Source: Barthelona sp. PAP020
Lineage: Eukaryota; Metamonada: BaSk clade
Direction of reading: 5' to 3'
Length of the DNA: 37,527 bases
Assembly: GCA_040182905.1 (NCBI GenBank)
Contig: JARQWU010000075.1
Coordinates: 1-37,527 of the forward strand
Shown: one piece after another, positions 1 to 7,928 of the stretch
Position numbering within the stretch: position 1 is the first letter of the stretch
Layout: every line of letters starts with the position of its first letter
Position numbers and translations under genes: made by a program
Notes under the pieces: generated by a model
The model's database searches: none
Seen by the model: only the letters and a program-made list of their open reading frames with translations
What the model was told of the DNA's origin: nothing

Positions 1-1
1 A

Positions 2-76
2 GCCATAGACAGTATGGTTAACAGTTTGGAACTTGTAGAACCAGAAACTGGTGGTTATTTACCTTTTGGTATGTAG
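2..76 (+). CDS. 3' end of a + strand gene (partial)
   Basis: The window opens inside a reading frame that runs in GCC-ATA-GAC phase and ends at TAG (74-76). It gives 24 residues ending in ETGGYLPFGM. The frame reads like coding sequence (mixed codons, no low complexity) and is followed by AT-rich DNA with a TAAAT stretch about 15 bases after the stop, compatible with a trichomonad-type TAAA polyadenylation signal. The gene converges on the - strand gene that ends at 130, leaving 53 bases between the two stops. Too little is present to assign a function. It could still be a chance open frame. Confidence 0.5.
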   Translation, partial: AIDSMVNSLELVEPETGGYLPFGM

Positions 77-129
77 TTGCCAGTATAACAATAAATAATA
101 ACTCTTTCTTTCTCTCTTTTTATTTACAA

Positions 130-900
130 TTAAACTGTTCGTTGAGTAGATACTGTGATTGCAGAAGGCTTTTTTGTTGTGCTTTGAGCATCTTCAACAC
201 AAAATTTGTCTTCTAATTCTTCTATCTGCGATTCTATTGGGGATGAAAAGGATTGATTTGGCTGAGTAGCCTCCCATATTTCTTCAAAATAAGGCTCCTC
301 TTTTTCTACAACAGCTTTTTCTTCAGAAATGAAAGGTGTTTTTGGTAAAGGAGGTAATTTATGTCTTTTTTCTTCTGGTAGCAGTTCATCAGAAATGAAA
401 ATTTCATCAAAATCAACATTTTCAAATAAAGAAGCTTCATGTCTTTCTCTTAATTCATTTAAATCTACCATTGAATGTCTTCTCACAAACATTTCTGGTT
501 TATCTAACATTGGAGACAAAGATTCTTCATCTATTTCACTAAATTCATTGTCACTATGAGATGGCATTCCCAGAAAAGCATGCATATTTGACAATCCTTG
601 AACAACAGCCAAAGTATGTCTTCTTCTTTCTAAGCGTGTTTTATCATCTTTTTTATTATCAACTGTTGGGTTTTGTTTTTCAGCAGCGATCAAATCATTC
701 AATTTTCTGAAGAATTCAGCACTTCCCATTTGCAAATGACTATATGCTTTGTCATTTGTTATGTGTTCTAAAGCCTAATTATTAGATATAAATACATATA
801 CTAATACCCTTTGTCTTGCTCTGATATCTTTGGTCGTCAAAAGAGCTTTGGTGTCACTGTCAAATCTTTGTCTTTTGCCTTTTTCACCCGAAAAAGACAT
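130..900 (-). CDS. Unrecognised protein, two exons with a very short intron
   Basis: I read this as join(900..808, 774..130) on the - strand, about 245 residues. Exon 1 begins ATG-TCT-TTT (MSFSGEKGKRQRF) and its frame enters an in-frame stop at 777-775. Removing 807..775 (GTATTA...AATTAG) restores one frame into the long downstream ORF (RQR|ALEH). Without the intron the longest ORF would start much later. The N-terminal third is basic and helical-looking. The remainder is acidic and Ser/Pro-rich, with RRHS-type basic patches that could be kinase sites. I recognise no domain, and the low-complexity C-terminus suggests disorder. TCATTT and TTCATT initiator-like sequences lie just upstream of the ATG on the - strand. 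The frame and intron are inferred from sequence; function is unknown. Confidence 0.7.
775..807 (-). other. Predicted 33-base intron in the first - strand gene
   Basis: Read on the - strand it starts GTATTAGTATATG and ends TCTAATAATTAG. The last twelve bases match the layout of the fused branch-point/acceptor motif known from trichomonads (ACTAACACACAG): CTAA, then seven bases ending in AG. The next AG, eight bases on, would put a stop codon in frame, so the acceptor is well fixed. The donor is less certain: GT also occurs 6 and 12 bases later, and each choice (33, 27 or 21 bases) keeps the frame. Confidence 0.65.
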
Positions 901-1282
901 CCGTAAACAGCAATGAACAAATGATTGATAATACTAATGTTACAAACAATCAAATTTACTCTTTTGAAAACATGGTATTCAAAATGCAAAATTCTTTTTA
1001 GATCATAATATTAGATCACTTCAACAACAAGGGAAAACAAATGTTCTTTACCAGTAATATAAAGGATTTATCAAACAAACAGTTTTCAAACAAAGAATCA
1101 ATATATTTCCTCTTATAAAACAACTAATACTACAATACATTCACAAAAATGTCTTTAAAGGTTTAAGAAACGAAATAAAAAACAAAAACATTTACAAAGA
1201 AAATCAAAATCATATTGAAAATTCCAAGTCCTCAAATAATTTGATTATCAATAATAAAAACTAATACATTGTTCAAAAATAA
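901..1282. other. Intergenic, 382 bases
   Basis: This lies between the start of the - strand gene at 900 and the stop of the - strand gene at 1283. It is AT-rich with many short A and T runs. I see no ORF, tRNA or clear RNA gene. The part next to 900 holds TCATT-type sequences on the - strand that could act as a transcription initiator for the downstream gene. Confidence 0.6.
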
Positions 1283-1702
1283 CTAAAATTTGTGCTTAAA
1301 AAGAACACGTCCCTCTATATTATCATTATTATCAAAATTTCGACTTCTATTCATAAAGTCTTCTTCAGATACAATTTTAATTTTAATACGTTTGGATAAT
1401 TGACAATATAAATTTTTCTTTTTCCTGTCATTAATCCCATCAACAAATCCTTCAATTAAAGTATCTTGATATAATCTTTTTTTTAAATCTTGATTTAATC
1501 GCAAAACTTTTGGTTTTAATAATTTTCTGTTTTCATTTGTTTCCAGGTCTCTCGTTTTTGGAGAAGAAAAACAATTTGCACGTTTTGAAGGGGGAGAAAG
1601 TTGCAATCTACTTGCAGAATTATTATTAAAAAACCCCAATGAAACGTCATTGGGGGATAAAGAATGACAATTATTTGGAGAAAGTACTAAAGTGGAATTC
1701 AT
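1283..1702 (-). CDS. Small unrecognised Ser-Pro-rich protein, 139 aa
   Basis: A complete ORF from ATG (1702-1700) to a stop at 1283. The first half is Ser/Asn/Pro-rich with repeated Ser-Pro dipeptides (LSPNN, LSPND, LSPPSKR, SSPKTR), the sequence type favoured by cyclin-dependent and other proline-directed kinases. The second half is strongly basic (DRKKKNLY, KRIKIKI) and predicted helical, so a nuclear or nucleic-acid-associated role is possible but unproven. No domain is recognised. It is transcribed away from the RRP9 homologue, sharing a 400-base upstream region with it. The length and clean start favour a real gene, but a protein this small cannot be confirmed without expression data. 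Confidence 0.55.
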   Translation of the reverse strand: MNSTLVLSPNNCHSLSPNDVSLGFFNNNSASRLQLSPPSKRANCFSSPKTRDLETNENRKLLKPKVLRLNQDLKKRLYQDTLIEGFVDGINDRKKKNLYCQLSKRIKIKIVSEEDFMNRSRNFDNNDNIEGRVLFKHKF

Positions 1703-2102
1703 TGAATGTTAGTCCGTAGATAGGTTAATTATAACGTAAAATTAATGCTGTTTTGATAAAAAAAACCTTCACGATGATGTAAAATTCAATTTAGACAAGC
1801 GGGCATGATTGACGCTCCAAATCCAATCAACCATTTTGTTTCAGAACATTTTTTCAATTGATATATTGATAAATGATATTCATATCAACAATAGAAATAG
1901 GGAATTACACAAAATGAAATTTAGTTGGTTTTTTTTTTGTTGAATTTTTTTTTGTTAATTTGTATCATAAACTTTATTTGTTGAAATTTGAATAATTTTT
2001 CTTTCATTTTGAAAAAAAAATGTTTTGGTGAAAAGTGAATTGACTTCTTTCCTTCAATTAGTTATTTTTAAGTTTGTGAATGAACTTATTGCAAATGTAT
2101 TT
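1703..2102. promoter_or_regulatory. Divergent upstream region of the 1283-1702 gene and RRP9
   Basis: Four hundred bases between two divergent starts. It contains long T runs around 1927-1955 and a TCATTTTG sequence at 2004-2011 that resembles a parabasalid initiator. An ATG lies right after it (2020) but reads only three codons before TGA. The first in-frame ATG of RRP9 is 2103. The frame is open back to 2025 without an ATG, so the true RRP9 start, or a small upstream exon, is unresolved here. Confidence 0.4.
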
Positions 2103-3299
2103 ATGATAATAAATGACAGAATAAATGAAATTTTGAAGTCTCGAAACTATTTTTTTTTTCCAAACGTTATGCAAACAATTGCAAAGAAATTGAATGCAAT
2201 AACTATTCGAAGCCGAGGGTTATCAAGTACTGATGTGTGTATTGATGAAAATGATGAGTTTGCATATTCTTGTTCAAAAAATGGGTCAATAACAAAGTAT
2301 GATATAGTCAATAGTAAAAAAATCAAAGAATTGAGAACAGAAAATGGACCTTTTTATTCAATTATTGTTTTTTCTTCTCTTGATATTGTTTGTGTTGGTA
2401 GTGAATCTGGAATTATATATATATACCCAACATCTTTAGATCCAACGGTTCAGCCTGAGCGCTTAGAAGGTGCTTATGGGCATTTAATGAGTGTCACTGG
2501 TTTAGCGACTCCATTCAATAAAGATAGTGATCCAAGAGGAGAAATTTGTTTATATAGTGTTTCGTTAGATGGTACATTAAAATGCTGGAATATTCGTGAT
2601 CAGGCATATTTGGAATCTTATTTTGGACACACTTCAAGTATTACCAGCATTGATTGTCTGAATACAGATAACCCTATCACCGCTGGGTTTGATCATTCAC
2701 TCAGATATTGGAAGATAGAAGCAGATACAAATTTACGAATGGAGACCAAATCATTGGGACCTTTAGATTGTTGCTGTATGCTTTCTCAAGAGCTCTTTGT
2801 TGTTGGAGGACAAGATACAAATTTATACTTAATGAACAGAAATCGTAGAAAGCCAATACATACATTCTTCAATGCCCATGGAACAGGAGAAAGACCACCA
2901 CCTAATCCTATTGGATACGGCCAGTTTTGGGAACATGCTAGAGACATAACTGATGAAGAAAAGGAAGAATTAATTGTAGCTGCCTTAGAGAATGATCAAA
3001 CTGCAAGCAGTTTAGCTGAAAAATGGATTACTTCTTTGTGCAGTTATCCAACAGATAGTATGTTCTTTTCTGGTAGTAATTCTGGGGAAGTTAGACTTTG
3101 GAAGCCTGTTTCTAAGCAAAATAATATCAAATTGATATGTAAAAGAAGAATTTATCTGGATGGTTTTATCAACGCTATGAAGGTCACATCCGATGGAAAG
3201 TATTTAATTTGTGCTTTGGGACAAGAACACAAGTTTGGCAGATGGACCAAAATTAGTGGAGTCAAAAACGGTATATCTATTATTCAATTGTTTGAATAG
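2103..3299 (+). CDS. RRP9: RRP9 / U3-55K homologue, WD40 protein of the U3 snoRNP
   Basis: A seven-bladed WD40 propeller of about 398 residues. The match to RRP9 is clearest in the C-terminal half: a GHTSSITSIDCL blade followed by ITAGFDHSLRYWKIE, the blade beginning FVVGGQDTNLYLMNRNRRKP, then the family-specific end FINAMKVTSDG...GQEHKFGRWTKI...ISIIQL, which parallels the GQEHRLGRWW-type ending of animal RRP9. In other eukaryotes RRP9 binds the box B/C motif of U3 snoRNA together with the 15.5K protein (Snu13) and acts in early 18S rRNA processing in the nucleolus. An insertion rich in charged residues (about 2880-3040) sits between two blades. The start is the first in-frame ATG; 2169 is an alternative. 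The PRPF4 homologue follows 76 bases later on the same strand. Confidence 0.85.
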   Translation: MIINDRINEILKSRNYFFFPNVMQTIAKKLNAITIRSRGLSSTDVCIDENDEFAYSCSKNGSITKYDIVNSKKIKELRTENGPFYSIIVFSSLDIVCVGSESGIIYIYPTSLDPTVQPERLEGAYGHLMSVTGLATPFNKDSDPRGEICLYSVSLDGTLKCWNIRDQAYLESYFGHTSSITSIDCLNTDNPITAGFDHSLRYWKIEADTNLRMETKSLGPLDCCCMLSQELFVVGGQDTNLYLMNRNRRKPIHTFFNAHGTGERPPPNPIGYGQFWEHARDITDEEKEELIVAALENDQTASSLAEKWITSLCSYPTDSMFFSGSNSGEVRLWKPVSKQNNIKLICKRRIYLDGFINAMKVTSDGKYLICALGQEHKFGRWTKISGVKNGISIIQLFE

Positions 3300-3375
3300 T
3301 CTATAAATTAATAGTTGGTGTTTATCCAACAGTTTTCAGAATAAATGGTTGAATATTTTTTTTTGTTTGATTTAC

Positions 3376-4410
3376 ATGAAAACTGTTTATGAATATCGAA
3401 AAGAAATAGCTCAAAATGCATTAAATAATTATTCTATCAGAAGAGATGAGTTCGAACAAATCAAGAATCAATTTTCGATAAATAGAGAGGAAATAAAGGA
3501 TTCAATTGATTCATTATCTTTAAACTTATCTTGCTATGCTGGTACAAGACCATTATCTTGTGTTGATGCAAAGATTTTTGATGATAATGAATTTATCCTT
3601 TCTGGTTGTTGGAATGGTTCATTATATATGCATTCTCTAGATGATTTGGAGGAAATAATTGCATTTTATAATGTTCATGATGGCAGAGTTGCAAATGTGA
3701 GGTTTACTAGTTTTGGATTTGGTTCTTGTGCTTCAGATGGCTATTTTTTTGGATGTTCTTTTAATCATCAAGAAAAAACTCATGAAAAGGTGCTTTCATT
3801 CTTACATTCATCTCCAGTTGAAGATTTTGTTATGCATCCTCAATTGCCTTTGATATTTACATGTGAACACAATGGAATGTTTCATATTTGGGACATTGAA
3901 ATTCAATCACCTGTTCTTTCTCAGCCTGCTCATTCTTTACCGATTTATTCTTTAGATTTACATCCAGATGGACAATTGTTAGCCACCGCTAGTTTTGACT
4001 CAACAGTTGGTGTTTGGGATTTAAGAAGTGGGGAAAGAACTTGTTGGTTTAAAAAGCACTATGATAGAGCGTTGGGAGTTTGTTTTGATGATACTGGAAG
4101 TCGCTTAATAAGCAGTGGAAACGATGGTGTACTTTATGTTCATGATTTAAGGCAAGGAACATCAACTAAAATTTTAGCACACGATAGACTGGTTTCAACT
4201 GTAGTATCTGCAGGAAATGGGTTGATTCTATCTGGAGACCACAATGGATTTGTTGTGATGAGTGATTTGTCCACTTTTAGTCCTGTTTGGAAGACAAAAG
4301 CACATTTTGGACGAACCACTGGTTTGGTGAAAATAAAGACAAACAATCTTGGTTTTATTAGTGTTGGTTCAGACAAACAGATTTCTTATTTTGATGAGGA
4401 TAGCTGGTGA
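3376..4410 (+). CDS. PRPF4: PRPF4 (U4/U6 snRNP 60K) homologue, WD40 protein
   Basis: About 344 residues: a short helical N-terminus, then a seven-bladed WD40 propeller. The diagnostic junction is YAGTRPLSCVDAKIFDDNEF with GCWNGSLYMHSL, the counterpart of the GDDRPISY...CWSGLCKLW region of human and yeast Prp4. Later blades read AHSLPIYSLDLHPDGQLLA, ASFDSTVGVWDLRSGE and LYVHDLRQG...AHDRLVSTV, again in the Prp4 order. Prp4 binds Prp3 and joins Snu13 on U4/U6 di-snRNA in the spliceosome. The long N-terminal part of animal Prp4 is largely missing, so this is a minimal version. The start is the first in-frame ATG; an ATG at 3345 is in another frame and reads only 15 codons. The gene converges on the calponin-homology gene. 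Confidence 0.85.
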   Translation: MKTVYEYRKEIAQNALNNYSIRRDEFEQIKNQFSINREEIKDSIDSLSLNLSCYAGTRPLSCVDAKIFDDNEFILSGCWNGSLYMHSLDDLEEIIAFYNVHDGRVANVRFTSFGFGSCASDGYFFGCSFNHQEKTHEKVLSFLHSSPVEDFVMHPQLPLIFTCEHNGMFHIWDIEIQSPVLSQPAHSLPIYSLDLHPDGQLLATASFDSTVGVWDLRSGERTCWFKKHYDRALGVCFDDTGSRLISSGNDGVLYVHDLRQGTSTKILAHDRLVSTVVSAGNGLILSGDHNGFVVMSDLSTFSPVWKTKAHFGRTTGLVKIKTNNLGFISVGSDKQISYFDEDSW

Positions 4411-4769
4411 GTTTTTTGTCTTTTTATAGTCTTGTATGTGAATTGAAGTTTCAAGCACGATGATGCGTTTCTTTATCTTCTCCATTAATCTTCTTCTTTT
4501 TATTTTTTCATGGTACAAATTTACCTTTTGGTGCTCAATTCCTTAAGATACATTTAAAGTTAGTTTGTTGCAGATAAATCACTTTTTACTGATTTTTGAT
4601 GTTGGACCAGCGTAATTACAATCTTTTTGTCTCAATTTGCATTTTTTAGAAACATAAATCGTGTTGAAGTTTTTATTTTTCAAATGGAATGATCCTAAAC
4701 TTCAGGAATTTGGGAAATTTGACAGTGCTTTTCGTGAAAAGGTAAAAACAAAAGATTTGGTTATTTACA
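4411..4769. other. Convergent intergenic region, 359 bases
   Basis: It lies between the stop of PRPF4 and the stop of the - strand calponin-homology gene. It is T-rich on the + strand, with no recognisable RNA gene. A short + strand frame reads from 4661 into the end of the opposite gene, but it lacks an ATG near its beginning and looks like a chance opening. Confidence 0.55.
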
Positions 4770-6371
4770 TCAATCAACTTTATCACTCATTCCTTCCAGA
4801 ATTTTACTGTACAACAAATCAACTTCGACATGGTCTATTGCAGATGGATGTCTTCTCAAAAGCAACTCAAAACTCATAAGATCTTCAAAAATCGCTCTTT
4901 CAGTTTCTTTTTGAGGATTAAATGAAAAATCAAAGTCAAAATTTAACTGACTTTGCGTTTCCAAAAAATCATCTTCATCAAAAGAAAATTGACCCTTATA
5001 AGTGCCTTCAAGTTCAATTTTGATATCAGGTGAGCTATCAACCATTGAATTTGTTTCTTTAATTTGTGTATTTGAAGGAGAAGAATTATTAGAAGGAAGA
5101 ACATGTTTAGGGCCTTTGGTTTTGCTTGCAGCAGTAAGAAAGAGTTTCCTTTTTGTTTTTCCTTTTGTTGAATTAAGTTGCTGTTCACTGTTTCCATCAA
5201 TTAAGAAATTGTCATTCTGTTCATTTAATTCAGCAAATTTTCTCTGAGTTTCTGAAGGAAGAGAGCCATTACCAATAAGGGATTCCTTATCTTGATATGA
5301 AAGTAATCTTTTTGTTCTTTCTTTTTCTTTCTTTCGATTTTTTGTGTTATACAAAGAACTTTTCCCAAGAATGGCTTGATGTACCTTAGAAGGTGATAAA
5401 TTTTTTCTATCAATATTTGCACTGGGAAATGATACTCCATCAATACTTCTCCCATCATAATTGGCTTGATTTGATGTCGGCAAATCTTTGAAATGAATTT
5501 TGTTGAAAGATGTATGATTCTCACTTGCATGAGAAAATGCACGTTTACAATGTAAATAAATTGCGTAAATTGAATACAATAGAAAGGTTTGACTAGCATT
5601 ATTCCTCAAAGACGCTCGAACAAACTCCTTAGCATCCCAAGGCATAAATATGTTGGCTTTAGCAGTACATTCCAATAGATTCTCAATGTTACTCAATCTC
5701 TCTTCTTCAGTTTGAGGTTTCAAAAAAAATTGGTCAAGTCTAGGCTCCAAATCTTTGTCTAACACATGTAAAGCAAATCGAAACAAAACACCACTGCCAA
5801 AAGTTCGCCAAAACATATTCTTACTAAAAAGTGTGGGAATGATGTCAGATTGGTGAAAATAATGCGCTAACTTTTGATAAAATTGGATTATTTCAGCTAA
5901 ATCAGAATTCATTCTGCGTAAAATGCTTAATTTGAAAATTTCGGCAATCAATTTGATATTATCTGCTTTTCCATCAAATATATCTTCAGCAGTAGGCATG
6001 TTATGTGCATCTGGTTGTAAACTCCAAATAAATTCCAATGCAATATTTAAATTGTTGATGCAAGTTATTCTAGTGTGTGGTCTCAAATTTATTTTTTTGA
6101 CATGTTTCTTTGTATTTGTTGTTTTTATATCAAAAATAGTGTTGTGTTTGGCAATATCTTTTTCTTCAATACCAGTTGAACTTTTTGAATCTACATTATC
6201 TTCTTCTCGATTTTTGAATTTTGTAAATAATTCTTCCAATAAACGACATAATAATAATCCAGATTTCATATCTTTTTTTAAATCAACAATTAAAGGTCCA
6301 CGTAATGGTAAACAATTTAACCATTGTATATATTGTTTTTCTTCATACGATGGAATTCTTTTTGATCCCAT
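4770..6371 (-). CDS. Calponin-homology (CH) domain protein, 533 aa
   Basis: The N-terminal half is a tandem CH-type fold. The first domain begins EEKQYIQWLNCLPL and continues through MKSGLLLCRLLEEL, the usual DLxxGxxLxxLLE helix. It then has a charged insertion (about residues 52-92) before ITCINNLNIALEFI and ADNIKLIAEIFKLSIL. A second, weaker helical unit spans about 155-285 (FWRTFGSGVLFRFALHVL...FVRASLRNNASQTFLLYSIYAIYLH). Paired CH domains usually bind actin; single ones can bind microtubules or signalling proteins. The C-terminal 240 residues look disordered, with basic clusters (KNRKKEKERTKR, KGKTKRK) followed by an acidic, Phe-rich tail (FDEDDFLE, FDFDFSF). I set the start at the ATG at 6371; the frame is open slightly upstream without an ATG. 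The exact family is unassigned. Confidence 0.75.
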   Translation of the reverse strand: MGSKRIPSYEEKQYIQWLNCLPLRGPLIVDLKKDMKSGLLLCRLLEELFTKFKNREEDNVDSKSSTGIEEKDIAKHNTIFDIKTTNTKKHVKKINLRPHTRITCINNLNIALEFIWSLQPDAHNMPTAEDIFDGKADNIKLIAEIFKLSILRRMNSDLAEIIQFYQKLAHYFHQSDIIPTLFSKNMFWRTFGSGVLFRFALHVLDKDLEPRLDQFFLKPQTEEERLSNIENLLECTAKANIFMPWDAKEFVRASLRNNASQTFLLYSIYAIYLHCKRAFSHASENHTSFNKIHFKDLPTSNQANYDGRSIDGVSFPSANIDRKNLSPSKVHQAILGKSSLYNTKNRKKEKERTKRLLSYQDKESLIGNGSLPSETQRKFAELNEQNDNFLIDGNSEQQLNSTKGKTKRKLFLTAASKTKGPKHVLPSNNSSPSNTQIKETNSMVDSSPDIKIELEGTYKGQFSFDEDDFLETQSQLNFDFDFSFNPQKETERAIFEDLMSFELLLRRHPSAIDHVEVDLLYSKILEGMSDKVD

Positions 6372-6578
6372 TTTCAATAATTATTTGGAGCACTAAATTG
6401 AAAAAAAAAGATTTTTCCAAAAAAAATTGGTAGCAATTGTTATGTTTGATGAAAGTACAAATTATTATGTGTTGAAGCATTATTATATTTATACACAGGT
6501 GAAAGTAAAATAAAAAATCTCAAATGAGAGTTGAACAACAAAAACGAATTTATTTTACTTTTGAAAATCGATTGAAAA

Positions 6579-7685
6579 ATGACATTTAGTAGTATTATTG
6601 ATTCTTTGTATGAGAATATGTATGAATCTAAGTCATCGTATGAATATATTTCTTGAAAAAAAAATAGCTAATTGATTAGACGGAATGTTGGGAAGGAATT
6701 ATTGCAAAGAGCAATAACCAGTGGACAAAAAACACCATTTCATCATCAAAATATTGATTTAAAAACAATTTCTGATGTATGTTTAAAATTGAAAACGTTT
6801 AAATACTGTGATATTACAACTTTTTACAGATTTATTGGGCTTTTATGCATAAATGAATGTTTAGATCCACATTTTTTTGAAAAAGAAGTTTATTCTTTGA
6901 TTTGTGATTCTTTAATGAATGAGAAAAATATTATTGAAGCTTCAATGGCATCAATAATTATTGCACTAGGTTGTTTAATGTTAAATACTACAGAAACATT
7001 TGAAAATGAATGTCTTTCATTGTTATTGAATTCTTTTTCTTTTTATATTCGTAAACAAAATCCTGAAAAATTTAGAAGTATCATCGAAATTATTTTAACA
7101 ACATTAACTGTATTTATTTCCGAAAATACTGTTCAAGAATTTCAATCATTCTGTACCGATTTAGTTGATCGTATTAACGAACATCCTTTTCTCCAATCCA
7201 GCGCTTTCAGCATGCTTTTAACGGTTGGTTTTTCTGTTGTCGCCTTCGATATAAACAATTCCGAAATTTTGGAGTTCTTCTTTGGAGACATATATAACAT
7301 TGCACTTGAAGCAGACAATGAAGTTAAGATAGTAGCAAATGATTTAAAATATTTTATTGATCATGTATTGAGTCAAGGAAACATTCAAAATTATGAGTAT
7401 TCGAAGAACATAGGTAGATTCATGTTTTCAGATCCTGTTTCTCAAGTGAGAATGTTGTTATTAACCAGTATTATACCTCAAAAGAATTTAGTCAATTATT
7501 TTTACAAAGATGCTCCAATATTTGAAACCTTTACCTTTGATTTTGATGAAAAGTTAAAACCTTCTGACATTGAGGACGAATATGAACGAGCTCAAACATT
7601 TGGAGATAAGTCTGCCAAAGTCAAAAATCAAACACTAAGCAGAAAGAAACAGAGGTTTAACAAACAATCTCAAAGCATTGTCTAA
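6579..7685 (+). CDS. HEAT-like helical protein, possible IFRD (interferon-related developmental regulator) family; two exons
   Basis: I read join(6579..6637, 6680..7685), 354 residues. The long ORF has no ATG for its first 80 codons, while an upstream ATG at 6579 opens a coding-like frame (MTFSSIIDSLYENMYESKS) that stops within 80 bases. An intron ending GCTAATTGATTAG joins the two in phase. The protein is all-helical with ARM/HEAT-like repeats. The end, with helices ending NYFYKDAPIFETF, a DEYERAQTFGDKSAKVKNQT segment and basic KKQRF, recalls the C-terminal region of IFRD1/IFRD2 (helices, then a short Lys/Arg-rich tail with SAxxKxRTK). IFRD proteins are transcription co-regulators and, for IFRD2, bind inactive ribosomes. 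Similarity is judged by eye and is weak; another HEAT-repeat family is possible. Confidence 0.6.
6638..6679 (+). other. Predicted short intron in the IFRD-like gene
   Basis: It starts GTATGAATATATT and ends GCTAATTGATTAG. The acceptor resembles the fused branch-point/3' splice site of the 775-807 intron. Acceptors before 6671 would leave a TAA in frame, so the acceptor is well supported. GTATGA also occurs at 6608 and 6620; all three donors leave exon 1 in the same phase, giving introns of 72, 60 or 42 bases. The 42-base form keeps the most coding-like residues. Confidence 0.6.
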
Positions 7686-7908
7686 TCGAGTAAATTAAAT
7701 TTTTATTATTATTAAAATTCTTTATTGGTTCAAGGAGGCAAAACTCACTTCTTTAAATTTTGCTTGCAAAGAAGTTTTAATGAAATTCCCCAATCATACA
7801 TCTCATTCAATTTATTTGATAATCTTCTTCTATCTTCCATTCCATAAAACTGCAAATTTTGAAATGAAGATAGCATCTAGTGTTTAAAGAAATGTTATTC
7901 CCTTTTTT

Positions 7909-7914
7909 TCATCT
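7909..7914 (+). promoter_or_regulatory. Initiator-like TCATCT before the pseudokinase gene
   Basis: TCATCT after a T run, 15 bases before the ATG at 7929. It fits the trichomonad initiator pattern TCA-Y-(T/A) only partly. In AT-rich DNA such matches are common, so this is suggestive only. Confidence 0.3.
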
Positions 7915-7928
7915 AAAATTCTTTATTA

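Noticed and set aside
2025-2102. Extension of RRP9 to the TTG at 2025
   Set aside because: No ATG is present, and the extra residues are hydrophobic and unlike RRP9 N-termini; kept only as an open question.
4661-4879. A + strand frame of 72 codons overlapping the end of the calponin-homology gene
   Set aside because: It begins at TTG with no nearby ATG, half of it is antisense to a clear coding region, and it matches nothing I know.
5225-6396. Antisense and shifted frames inside the calponin-homology gene
   Set aside because: They overlap a gene with recognisable domains and have low-complexity composition; shadows of the real frame.
7725-7745. GGTTCAAGG resembling a tRNA T-arm
   Set aside because: No acceptor stem, anticodon arm or D-arm could be found around it.
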